A program made the position numbers and the translations under genes. A DNA stretch of 64,000 nucleotides from JANQOH01 sp965242575 (GTDB lineage: Bacteria; Pseudomonadota; Alphaproteobacteria; UBA7887). This document shows positions 47,901 to 54,582 of the stretch, piece by piece (the first letter of the stretch is position 1; every line of letters begins with the position of its first letter). The notes beneath the pieces were generated by a model. It searched no databases, was not told where the DNA came from, and worked only from the letters and a program-made list of their open reading frames with translations. The stretch covers positions 1,178,001 to 1,242,000 of the forward strand of contig OZ251461.1 in the NCBI GenBank assembly GCA_965242575.1, in the 5' to 3' direction.

Positions 47901-50201
47901 ATGGACGCCAAGGTAATCTGGCTGTTCGTTTTCGTCCTGCTGTATTGGGGTTACTGCATCTTCTGGGGCGTCAAGGGCGCGCTCGCGTCGCGCACGGCGA
48001 GCGACTACTTCATCGCCGGGCGCGGCATCTCGATCTGGGTGTTCGTGCTGGCGGCCACCGCCACGTCGTTCTCGGGCTGGACCTTCATGGGCCATCCGGG
48101 ATTGATTTACCGCGATGGGCTGCCCTACGCCTACGCCTCGTTCTACGCCATCACCATCCCCTTCACCGGCGTGTTGTTCCTCAAGCGCCAGTGGATGATC
48201 GGCAAGCGCTTCGGCTTCGTCACGCCGGGGGAAATGCTGTCGGACTACTTCCGCTCCGACAGCATCCGCATCCTGGTGGTGATCGTCGCGCTGGTGTTCT
48301 CGGTCCCCTATCTCGGCATCCAGCTGCGCGCGTCGGGCTTCCTGTTCAACGTCCTCACCGACGGAATGCTCGACGTGAATTTCGGCATGTGGCTGCTGTC
48401 CGCGGTGGTCATAATCTACGTCGCGTCGGGCGGCTTGCGCGCCGTGGCCTATGTGGACACCGTCCAATGCGTCCTGCTGGCGGGCGGCATCGTCGCCATC
48501 GGCGCCATCGCGCTGGCGCAGATCGGCGGCATGGGCCGGCTGGCGGACGGCGTCGCCGCGCTGTCGGAGGAGGACCGGCGCGTCGGGTCCGAGGCGGTCG
48601 CCGAACTCGAGTCCCTCGGCCTGACCTATGCGGAGGCCCGGGCGCGCATCGACGCCGGGGCGGAGGACGCCGAAGCGCTCAAGCCGCTGGTCGCGCAAGC
48701 GAAGCGGGTCACTCCGGCGGGCTACAGCCATTACGTCGCCATTCCCGGCGCGATCCAGTTCGTCGACGCCGGCGGCAAGGCCCAGGGCGGCGCGTGGACC
48801 GGCATCATGGTGCTCGCCTACATGTTCGCGCTGATGGGCATCCAGTCGGCGCCCGCCTTCACCATGTGGGCGTTCTCCAACCGCAGCCCCCGGCCCTTCG
48901 CGCCGCAGCAGGTGTGGGCGTCGTCCTTCGGGATCGGCCTGATCCTGTTCACCTTCACGGCGATCCAGGGCATGGGCGGGCACCTGCTCGGCGCCGACCT
49001 CGAATTCTACAAGGCGCACCCGGACAAAGTGGCCGAGAGCGCCGTCCGCACCCAGGCCAACATCGTCCGCTCGGCCTATCGCGAGGACGTCGCCGACGCG
49101 CTCGATTCGGCGGCCCTCGAATCGGTCGTGGGAGCGGCGCTGGCGGCGTGGCGGGAGGCGGACTCGGTCCCGACTTTCGGCGATGTGGCGGCGGGCGAGG
49201 GCCCGGGCGCCGAGGCGGCGCGGCGGCTCCTCGCGCACCACCAGGGCGGGGCGTTCGACGCCGCCGCCGCCCCGGCGCTGGTCGACCTGATGGATTCGGC
49301 CGGCAAGCAGGGGATGCTGGCGCCGCAGCTCATCAACCTGGTCGCCGACGCGGCGCCGTGGCTGGTGGGCCTGCTGTCGGTCTGCGCGCTCGCCGCCATG
49401 CAATCGACGGGCGCGGCCTACATGTCCACCGCCGGCGGAATGCTCACCCGCGACCTGCTCAAGCGCTACCTCATGCCCTCCGCGAGCCATGCGCAACAGA
49501 AACTGTGCGGGCGCATCGGCGTGGTGGCCATCGTCCTTGCGGCGCTGGTAGTCGCCACCGTGTCGTCCGACGCGCTGGTGCTGCTCGGCGGCCTCGCGGT
49601 GGCCTACGGGTTCCAGATGTGGCCGGCGTTGATCGCGGTGTGCTGGTGGCCCTGGCTCACCCGCGCCGGAGTCACCCTCGGCCTCGCCGCCGGCCTGGTC
49701 GCCGTCACCGCGACCGAGTCCATCGGCCAGCAGCTGGGGATCGAGGCGTGGGGCCGCTGGCCGCTGACGATCCATTCCGCCGGCTGGGGCATCCTGTTCA
49801 ACCTCGGCGTCGCCATCGCCGTGTCGGCCGTGACGCAGAACGAATCCGACCTCCGGCACAAGATGGTCTTCCACGACTTCCTGCGCGAACATGCGGGCCT
49901 GCCGGAGGAGAAGCGCCATCTGGTCCCGCGCGCCTGGGCGCTGGCCGTCGTCTGGTTCCTGTTCGCCATCGGGCCGGGGGCGGTGATCGGCAACACCGCG
50001 TTCGGCGCGCCGAACGACCCGGAGAGCTGGATGTTCGGCGTCCCGTCGATCTGGGCGTGGCAGATCCTGTGGTGGGCGATCGGCGTCTTCATGATGTGGC
50101 TCCTCGCATACAGGATGGAGCTGTCGACCGCGCCGGCGCGCGCGGTGGAGGCGCTGCGGGACGACATCGGCGACCTGCAACCCGCCGCCGGCAAGGCGTA
50201 A
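47901..50201 (+). CDS. Sodium:solute symporter family protein with two extra soluble segments
   Basis: 766 residues. N-terminal TM followed by SDYFIAGRGISIWVFVLAAT and ATSFSGWTFMGHPGLIYRDG, the SSS-family core, with about a dozen membrane segments. Two soluble insertions, residues about 213-300 (acidic, Ala-rich helices) and 363-483, make it much longer than PutP-type transporters (about 500). Inner membrane; substrate unknown, an organic acid or amino acid. A small membrane protein and a TPR protein follow on the same strand. Confidence 0.87.
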   Translation: MDAKVIWLFVFVLLYWGYCIFWGVKGALASRTASDYFIAGRGISIWVFVLAATATSFSGWTFMGHPGLIYRDGLPYAYASFYAITIPFTGVLFLKRQWMIGKRFGFVTPGEMLSDYFRSDSIRILVVIVALVFSVPYLGIQLRASGFLFNVLTDGMLDVNFGMWLLSAVVIIYVASGGLRAVAYVDTVQCVLLAGGIVAIGAIALAQIGGMGRLADGVAALSEEDRRVGSEAVAELESLGLTYAEARARIDAGAEDAEALKPLVAQAKRVTPAGYSHYVAIPGAIQFVDAGGKAQGGAWTGIMVLAYMFALMGIQSAPAFTMWAFSNRSPRPFAPQQVWASSFGIGLILFTFTAIQGMGGHLLGADLEFYKAHPDKVAESAVRTQANIVRSAYREDVADALDSAALESVVGAALAAWREADSVPTFGDVAAGEGPGAEAARRLLAHHQGGAFDAAAAPALVDLMDSAGKQGMLAPQLINLVADAAPWLVGLLSVCALAAMQSTGAAYMSTAGGMLTRDLLKRYLMPSASHAQQKLCGRIGVVAIVLAALVVATVSSDALVLLGGLAVAYGFQMWPALIAVCWWPWLTRAGVTLGLAAGLVAVTATESIGQQLGIEAWGRWPLTIHSAGWGILFNLGVAIAVSAVTQNESDLRHKMVFHDFLREHAGLPEEKRHLVPRAWALAVVWFLFAIGPGAVIGNTAFGAPNDPESWMFGVPSIWAWQILWWAIGVFMMWLLAYRMELSTAPARAVEALRDDIGDLQPAAGKA

Positions 50202-50216
50202 GGCGCGGGGCGGCGG

Positions 50217-50447
50217 GTGGACGGGCGGGGGTATGCGCTCTGGACCCTGGCGCTCGCCGCCGCGCTGTGGTGGCCGGCGGCGCGGCTGGTATGGGTGCTG
50301 AGCGTCCGCCGCCTGGAAAGGCGCCTCGGCGCGGCGCTGGGCGATGCGGCGCGCGCTGGGCAGCGCCGCCGCGCCTGGGTGCTCGCGCTGCCGGTCTGCC
50401 TCGCCTTCGCGGCGCTGTTCAACCTGCGGCTGCTGGACGCGGCCTGA
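50217..50447 (+). CDS. Small two-TM membrane protein
   Basis: 76 residues from GTG 50217, 15 bases after the symporter stop. Two hydrophobic helices (ALWTLALAAALWWPAARLVW and RAWVLALPVCLAFAALFNL) flank a basic loop. Probably co-transcribed with the symporter. No family recognised. Confidence 0.6.
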   Translation: MDGRGYALWTLALAAALWWPAARLVWVLSVRRLERRLGAALGDAARAGQRRRAWVLALPVCLAFAALFNLRLLDAA

Positions 50448-50457
50448 GGGGCGGGGC

Positions 50458-51027
50458 ATGCCGGACCGCGGGTGGAGGCGCCTCGCCGTCGCGCTGGCGG
50501 TCCTCTCGGCGGGGTGGTTCCTCTACGATTCGCTGGTCGCCCGGCGCGACCCGGCGCTCGACGCCCAGGCGGCCGCCGACCGCGCCTTCGAGGACGCGGA
50601 TTACGAACGCGCGCTGGCGCTCTACCGTGAGCGCGCGGCGTTGCAGCCCGGCAACGCCTTCGCGCTGCGCGGCGTGGCGCTGAGCCTGATGCAGCTGGGG
50701 CGGAACGACGCCGCCCTGGCGGCGTTCGCCGACGCCATCGCGGCGGATCCGGAGACGGCGTTCGCCTGGGCCAACCGCGGGATCCTGCACGACCGCATGG
50801 GGCGCCACGAGGCGGCGGCGGCGGATTACCGCCGCGCGCTGGCGCTCGACCCGTCGGTGGCCGACGGCCCGCACTGGCTCACGCGCTTCCTGCGCAACCT
50901 GCCCGACCGGCCGCCATCGGTCGCCGACCGCCTCGCCTATATCGAGTCGGAGCTCGCCAAGCCCCCGGAGCGCCGCCTGCTCCGCGTGGACGAGGCCGAC
51001 GCGGCGCAGCGGCCCTACCAGAGGTGA
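50458..51027 (+). CDS. Membrane-anchored TPR protein
   Basis: 189 residues. An N-terminal membrane anchor (LAVALAVLSAGWFLYDSLVA) and three TPR units: ADRAFEDADYERALALYRER, ALRGVALSLMQLGRNDAALA and AWANRGILHDRMGRHEAAAA. A scaffold, likely periplasmic. GGGGCGGGGC precedes the ATG. It converges with the small TM gene at 51015. Confidence 0.8.
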   Translation: MPDRGWRRLAVALAVLSAGWFLYDSLVARRDPALDAQAAADRAFEDADYERALALYRERAALQPGNAFALRGVALSLMQLGRNDAALAAFADAIAADPETAFAWANRGILHDRMGRHEAAAADYRRALALDPSVADGPHWLTRFLRNLPDRPPSVADRLAYIESELAKPPERRLLRVDEADAAQRPYQR

Positions 51028-51206
51028 GCCGGCTCCAGCACGCCGAACACGTCCACCAGCAGCACGCGGACGAAGAACAGCACCGCGATGCAGCCGAACA
51101 GCTGCCGCACCCAGTCGCGCCGGCCCTCGGCGTCGCGCCAGGTCAGCGCATGCCAGCCGACGACTCCCGTCACGGCGAGGAACAGCAGGTCGACGAGGTC
51201 GGGCAT
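51015..51206 (-). CDS. Small two-TM membrane protein downstream of the peptide array
   Basis: 63 residues: MPDLVDLLFLAVTGVVGWHA then a basic loop and a second helix (LFGCIAVLFFVRVLLVDVFG). It lies 46 bases after the last peptide precursor on the same strand and overlaps the TPR gene end. Could be part of the peptide operon; no family recognised. Confidence 0.5.
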   Translation of the reverse strand: MPDLVDLLFLAVTGVVGWHALTWRDAEGRRDWVRQLFGCIAVLFFVRVLLVDVFGVLEPAHLW

Positions 51207-51252
51207 CGTCCGCGGCGGTCGCGCCGGCGGCCGGCGGACGCGGCCCCCGGCG

Positions 51253-51666
51253 TCAGGGGCCGACGGTGCTGAAGGTGCTGATGGAGCTCGGGATGGAGGA
51301 CGCGCACGACATGGTCGAGGTGCCGTCGGCGTTCCTGCGAAAATCCCCGTGTATGCCGCCGGAGACCGAGGTCAGGTCGCGGTCGACCAGCTGCGCGTTC
51401 GGGTCCGGCGGCAGGACGAACCAGTGGACATGCTCGGTGTTGGCCACCACGCGGACGTCGCAATTCGGCGGCGCCTCGAGATCGTATTCGGCGAGCGCGG
51501 CGGGCGGATCCGCCTCGGCCCGGCGCCGCAGTCCGGGATCGTCGGCCCAGGCCCGGCCCATGCGCGCGAGCTTCGTCAGCCGCGATGGCGTGTAGATGGC
51601 GTGGACACGTCCGGCGCGGCGACTCTCGCGCCCGGTCCATACGGTCGTCGGGGCGCGTTGCGCCAT
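51253..51666 (-). CDS. NHLP-leader RiPP precursor peptide 1
   Basis: 137 residues. Leader with a nitrile-hydratase-alpha-like domain: YDLEAPPNCDVRVVANTEHV, WFVLPPDPNAQLVDRDL, ending in the double-Gly site LTSVSGG. The 33-residue core has one Cys and runs MSCASSIPSSISTFSTVGP at the end. It is the most diverged of four paralogues; the leader N-terminus is basic. A C17 tract lies 29-45 bases upstream of the ATG, with GAAGGAC as ribosome site. It resembles proteusin/TOMM precursors by leader type; the modification class is unknown. Confidence 0.75.
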   Translation of the reverse strand: MAQRAPTTVWTGRESRRAGRVHAIYTPSRLTKLARMGRAWADDPGLRRRAEADPPAALAEYDLEAPPNCDVRVVANTEHVHWFVLPPDPNAQLVDRDLTSVSGGIHGDFRRNADGTSTMSCASSIPSSISTFSTVGP

Positions 51667-51694
51667 GTCCTTCGCCTTTCTCCCCGCGCGGCGC

Positions 51695-51711
51695 GGGGGG
51701 GGGGGGGGGGG
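51695..51711. repeat. 17-base G/C homopolymer upstream of precursor 1
   Basis: G17 on the plus strand (C17 on the transcribed sense strand), between the DUF1640-like stop and the precursor 1 start. It lies 29-45 bases before the start codon. A length change would alter promoter or leader spacing rather than the reading frame. Confidence 0.85.
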
Positions 51712-51719
51712 CGCACAGC

Positions 51720-51983
51720 CTATCCGCCGCCGCCGACCACGAGTTCAAGCAGCGCGAAAGTTATGCCGGCGTTCGCGACGACGATTCCTATCGCGATCTT
51801 GAGCATCCGGTTCTCGAGGGCGCCGATGTCCGTCTTGAGGGCGGCGATGTCCGCCTTGGTGGCGACGCCTTCGGCCATGGCGGCGCGCACGGTGTCGGTA
51901 ATCGCCTCGGCATGCGCCGACGCAAGGCCGGCGTGCATGAGCGCCTTGACGGCGGCGTGGGTGTCGAAGGTCGTTGCGGTCAT
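51720..51983 (-). CDS. DUF1640-like coiled-coil protein within the peptide array
   Basis: 87 residues. TFDTHAAVKALMHAGLASAH, AITDTVRAAMAEGVATKADI and ALKTDIGALENRML, then a C-terminal membrane helix (KIAIGIVVANAGITFALLEL). The AxxAEGVATKxD motif is typical of DUF1640/CCDC90-like coils and recurs in the gene at 61772. It sits between precursor 2 and precursor 1 on the same strand and has its own promoter. Confidence 0.72.
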   Translation of the reverse strand: MTATTFDTHAAVKALMHAGLASAHAEAITDTVRAAMAEGVATKADIAALKTDIGALENRMLKIAIGIVVANAGITFALLELVVGGGG

Positions 51984-51989
51984 GCCATC

Positions 51990-52018
51990 GTCCTAGCGGA
52001 ACGGGGGTCTCGGCGCAA
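51990..52018 (-). promoter_or_regulatory. Leaderless-type promoter of the DUF1640-like gene
   Basis: Minus strand: TTGCGC (52018-52013), 17-base spacer, TAGGAC (51995-51990), then only six bases before ATG 51983. Transcription would begin at or next to the start codon, so the mRNA is probably leaderless. The same geometry is duplicated at 52086-52114. Confidence 0.5.
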
Positions 52019-52079
52019 GCGCGGAATCCGCAGACCTGTCGGCGGCGGCGCAGTCGTCGAAGGCCGTCGCGACGGTCAT
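51993..52079 (-). pseudogene. Degenerate duplicate of the DUF1640-like gene start
   Basis: A 28-codon frame from ATG 52079 beginning MTVATAFDDCAAADRSAD, similar to MTATTFDTHAAVKALMHAG of the intact gene, then running out and stopping inside the next promoter. The region upstream is duplicated too (TTGCGC promoter). A small tandem duplication of promoter plus start, now decayed. Confidence 0.5.
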
Positions 52080-52085
52080 GCCGCC

Positions 52086-52114
52086 ATACTAACGGCGCGC
52101 GGCGCCGGGCGCAA
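52086..52114 (-). promoter_or_regulatory. Duplicated leaderless-type promoter
   Basis: Minus strand: TTGCGC (52114-52109), 17-base spacer, TAGTAT (52091-52086), six bases before ATG 52079. Spacer length and ATG distance are identical to the copy at 51990-52018, with a better -10. Confidence 0.45.
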
Positions 52115-52184
52115 GCGGAGAATCGCGGACCCGCCCGCGCCCCCGGGGGAACGCGCGCGGGCCGCCGAACCCCGATGGCGGCGA

Positions 52185-52592
52185 TCAGTTGTCGGGGTTC
52201 GTATCCACGGTTCCGGCGGTGCTGGCGCAGCCCCCGGAGCTCAGGGTGGACGGGGCGGTGGAGCAGGCGAAACTCGCGGCCGTCCCCACGCACAACGCCG
52301 AACTCGCCGTCGATCCCCCGGACACCTGGAGCAGCTCCTCGTCGCTCAGCACCGCGTCCGGGTCCGGCGGGAACACCAGATGCGTCGTGTCTTCGGTGTC
52401 GGCGACGATGCGCATCTCCATGCCGGGGACGGAGGGTTCGATCCCCAGTTTCCGCAATTCGTCCCGCCCCGCGTCGCCGGCGAGGCGCTCCCGCAGCCCG
52501 GCGTCGCCGCGGCAGCGTTCGGTGAGGCGCCCCACCTGCGCATAGAAGGCGCCGTATTCGTCGATAGGCGCGGGCGCGCGGTCCTGTCGCAT
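52185..52592 (-). CDS. NHLP-leader RiPP precursor peptide 2
   Basis: 135 residues. Leader: IDEYGAFYAQVGRLTERCRG, GDAGRDELRKLGIEPSVPGM, RIVADTEDTTHLVFPPDPDA, and cleavage site EELLQVSGG. The 42-residue core has three Cys and sixteen Ser/Thr, with AASFACSTAPSTLSSGGCAS in the middle. AAGGAG is seven bases before the ATG. Core block nearly identical to precursor 3 but with Cys moved. Product class unknown; no modifying enzyme is seen nearby. Confidence 0.8.
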   Translation of the reverse strand: MRQDRAPAPIDEYGAFYAQVGRLTERCRGDAGLRERLAGDAGRDELRKLGIEPSVPGMEMRIVADTEDTTHLVFPPDPDAVLSDEELLQVSGGSTASSALCVGTAASFACSTAPSTLSSGGCASTAGTVDTNPDN

Positions 52593-52621
52593 GACGTTCT
52601 CCTTCTTCCGGTCCGGCGCGC

Positions 52622-52645
52622 GCGCCGCGGAGCGGTTCGCGGCGC
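52622..52645. terminator. GC hairpin between precursors 3 and 2
   Basis: GCGCCGCG (52622-52629) pairs perfectly with CGCGGCGC (52638-52645) across an eight-base loop. There is no T tract, so it could be an attenuator, an RNA-processing site or a transcript-stabilising hairpin that sets relative precursor levels. Confidence 0.4.
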
Positions 52646-52651
52646 GGCGTT

Positions 52652-53062
52652 CTATGGGTTGGGCGCGGCGGAACTGGCGCTGCCGGCGCTGCTCAGGGTG
52701 GAGGGCGCGGTGGAGCAGCCGAAGCTGGCGGCGCAGCCCAGACTGGCCAGGGTGCTGGCCCTGATGCCGCCGGCGACTCCGGAGAGGGATTCGTCGGCCA
52801 GATGCGCGTTCGGGTCCGGCGGCAGGATGAAGTGGAAGGTCGCCGCGTCGTTGGCCTTGACGCGGACGGTCGCATCGGGGGCGACGTCCAGCGCGACGTC
52901 GCGCGTCAGGGCGGAGATCGCCTCGGCCTCGCCGTCGTCGATCCGCGCCCGCCACGCCTCGTCCTCGCGGTAGCGCCGCGCGGCGTCCTGGAAGGCCAGC
53001 CATGCGGGGGCGGCCTCGAGGCCCCGGCCCCCGGGCGGCGTCCATTGGGGAATCGCGGTCAT
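52652..53062 (-). CDS. NHLP-leader RiPP precursor peptide 3
   Basis: 136 residues. Leader: PAWLAFQDAARRYREDEAWR, VALDVAPDATVRVKANDAAT, FHFILPPDPNAHLADESL, cleavage site SGVAGG. The 37-residue core has two Cys, with GCAASFGCSTAPSTLSSAGS. AGGAGG lies seven bases before the ATG, and the gene begins 10 bases after the precursor 4 stop, so it is in the same operon. Confidence 0.8.
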   Translation of the reverse strand: MTAIPQWTPPGGRGLEAAPAWLAFQDAARRYREDEAWRARIDDGEAEAISALTRDVALDVAPDATVRVKANDAATFHFILPPDPNAHLADESLSGVAGGIRASTLASLGCAASFGCSTAPSTLSSAGSASSAAPNP

Positions 53063-53072
53063 CTCGCGCCTC

Positions 53073-53468
53073 CTAACTTGCGATGGAGCTGAGGGTGCTG
53101 CTGGAGCTGGCGGAGCCCGGGCACGAAGGCGCGGTGCTTGCGCAGCCGAGGCAGCCGGCGCTGCCCGCCGTGCTCGTCCGCCCGCCGGAGACCGACGCCA
53201 GCATCTCGTCCTCCAGCGCCGCGTTCGGGTCGGCCGGAAACACGAAGTGGAAGACGTCGTCGGTGTCCGCCGCGACGCGCAGCTCGACGCCGGGCGGGAC
53301 GTCCAAGCCCTGTTCGACGAAGGCGGCGCGCGGGTCGGTTGCGACGGCGCGGCGGAAATCGGCGTCCTCGCCCAGCTTGCGCCGGAAGAACGCGTTCGGC
53401 GTCTCGCCGGAGTCCGCTCCGCCGAGACGCGACGGATCCTTAGATCTGGACCCAGGATCGGTTTTCAT
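53073..53468 (-). CDS. NHLP-leader RiPP precursor peptide 4 (first in array)
   Basis: 131 residues from ATG 53468. Leader: NAFFRRKLGEDADFRRAVAT, AFVEQGLDVPPGVELRVAAD, VFHFVFPADPNAALEDEML, cleavage site ASVSGG. The 35-residue core has three Cys, with AGCLGCASTAPSCPGSASSS. A good GGGGAG ribosome site lies eight bases upstream but is complementary to repeats in the leader (see 53475-53521). It follows a strong promoter. Confidence 0.8.
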   Translation of the reverse strand: MKTDPGSRSKDPSRLGGADSGETPNAFFRRKLGEDADFRRAVATDPRAAFVEQGLDVPPGVELRVAADTDDVFHFVFPADPNAALEDEMLASVSGGRTSTAGSAGCLGCASTAPSCPGSASSSSTLSSIAS

Positions 53469-53474
53469 GAGTGA

Positions 53475-53521
53475 CGCTCCCCACTTTGGAGAGCGCCCCA
53501 TCGGAGCGCCCCATCGGAGCG
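53475..53521 (-). promoter_or_regulatory. 5' leader with three anti-Shine-Dalgarno repeats
   Basis: On the minus strand the ribosome site GGGGAGCG (53482-53475) is preceded by CGCTCTCC (53495-53488), CGCTCC (53508-53503) and CGCTCC (53521-53516). The last two are in a 13-base direct repeat (GATGGGGCGCTCC). Each can pair with the ribosome site; the nearest makes an eight-pair hairpin with one G-T pair and a five-base loop. Possible translational switch. Confidence 0.5.
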
Positions 53522-53539
53522 CCCATATTTCAGTCGAGG

Positions 53540-53568
53540 CCCATAGCACGGGGGGCGCCGCTTGTCAA
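53540..53568 (-). promoter_or_regulatory. Promoter of the peptide precursor operon
   Basis: Minus strand: perfect TTGACA (53568-53563), 17-base spacer, TATGGG (53545-53540). Expected start about 53533, giving a leader of about 65 bases before precursor 4 that includes the anti-ribosome-site repeats. Confidence 0.62.
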
Positions 53569-53775
53569 GCTCTTTCCGCGCCGGGCGGCGGTTTTCGTTA
53601 CGCGGGGGAGCGCGGCGCCGATCCGCTTTTTCCCGGGGCCGCCGGCGAAGGGCGCGGCCTTCCGCAACGGGAATCGCCGCCGGTTGCGGCCGCGGGCGGT
53701 TTCGTGCATCCTGGCGCAAGTTCCGCGCCGGCCGGGGGAGGACGCCATGATCGTCGTGAAATCGCCGTGATCGTC
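53569..53775. other. Intergenic segment between the peptide array and the small secreted gene
   Basis: With the leader and promoter just described this forms a gene-free stretch of about 300 bases (53469-53775) between divergent units. I see no gene here. Near its right end a seven-codon frame (ATG 53748, MIVVKSP) partly duplicates the start region of the next gene (ATCGTCGTGAA and ATCGTCATGAA). Confidence 0.5.
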
Positions 53776-54045
53776 ATGAAGTCGATCATCGCCGCGGGGG
53801 TCGGGCTGCTCGCGCATGCGGGCGCGGGGTGCTTCTCGCCCACCATCCTCGAGGACGACGGCGAGGTCGTCACCCTGCGCTACGGGCCGTGGGCGACGGC
53901 GCCGGAGGTCGGCGCGAAGGCGGACCGCATGTGCGCCGAATACGACCGCGCGGCCGAACTGGTGGCCGACGTCGAATCCCTCGCCGAGCCGAACTTCCGC
54001 GAGGCGACCTTCGCCTGCGTCGACCCCGGCGTCGACGCGACCTGA
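53776..54045 (+). CDS. Small secreted Cys-containing protein
   Basis: 89 residues from ATG 53776. A signal-like N-terminus (IIAAGVGLLAHAGAGC) with a weak lipobox, then EDDGEVVTLRYGPWATAPEV, a helix with DRMCAEYDRAAELVAD and a final REATFACVDPG. The pair of Cys in AxRMC...TFxC resembles a common class of small alphaproteobacterial lipoproteins. Function unknown. Upstream of secB. Confidence 0.6.
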   Translation: MKSIIAAGVGLLAHAGAGCFSPTILEDDGEVVTLRYGPWATAPEVGAKADRMCAEYDRAAELVADVESLAEPNFREATFACVDPGVDAT

Positions 54046-54077
54046 GCCGCGGACTCGAACCGCATGGGAGCGGGCCG

Positions 54078-54575
54078 GTGAGCGAGAAGGCCGGCGCGCG
54101 GACCGGGTTCTCGGTGCGCGCGCAATACGTCAAGGACCTGTCGTTCGAGAACCCCGCCGCCGCGCACATGTCCGCGGCCGCCGAGCCGCCCAAGACGCGG
54201 GTGACGGTGGGCGTCGACGGGCGCGAAGGCGGGGACGGGCTGCACGAGGTCGTGCTGAGGATCGACGTGCGCGCGACGCGCGGCGACGAAGTGGCGTTCC
54301 TCCTCGAACTGGCCTATGCTGGGCTGTTCCACATCGTCGGCGTGCCCGAGGATCGGCTGCGCCCGCTGGCGATGGTCGAATGCCCGCGCTTCCTGTTCCC
54401 GTTCGCGCGCCGCATCGTCGCCGACTGCATCCGCGACGGCGGATTCCCGCCCTTCCTGATCGACCCGATCGATTTCGGCGTCCTGTTCCGCCGCTCCGAA
54501 CGCGCCCGTCAGGCCGCCAGGGACGGCGATGGCGACGGCGACGGCGGAGACCGCCCCGCGACGACGGTCCACTGA
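54078..54575 (+). CDS. secB: Protein-export chaperone SecB
   Basis: 165 residues. FSVRAQYVKDLSFENPAAAH at the start (SecB signature YVKDxSFExP), EVVLRIDVRATRGDEVAFLL, ELAYAGLFHI and CPRFLFPFARRIVADCIRDG, FPPFLIDPIDFGVLF. Tetrameric cytosolic chaperone that hands preproteins to SecA. GTG 54078 with GGGAG upstream. The C-terminal 25 residues are Asp/Gly-rich. Confidence 0.93.
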   Translation: MSEKAGARTGFSVRAQYVKDLSFENPAAAHMSAAAEPPKTRVTVGVDGREGGDGLHEVVLRIDVRATRGDEVAFLLELAYAGLFHIVGVPEDRLRPLAMVECPRFLFPFARRIVADCIRDGGFPPFLIDPIDFGVLFRRSERARQAARDGDGDGDGGDRPATTVH

Positions 54576-54582
54576 CCCGCCC

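Noticed and set aside
51170..51748. Frame reading through the C17 tract (MNSWSAAADRLCAPPPPP) as an N-terminal extension of precursor 1
   Set aside because: It runs in a different frame from precursor 1 and becomes Arg-rich shadow; a true extension would need a length change of the tract.
51253..53468. Precursor genes as genuine nitrile hydratase alpha subunits
   Set aside because: They lack the metal-binding Cys motif of the enzyme, are far too short, and end in Ser/Thr/Cys-rich tails after a GG site.
53491..53527. 13-base direct repeats read as a short CRISPR or attachment site
   Set aside because: Too short and few; their complementarity to the ribosome site gives a simpler regulatory reading.
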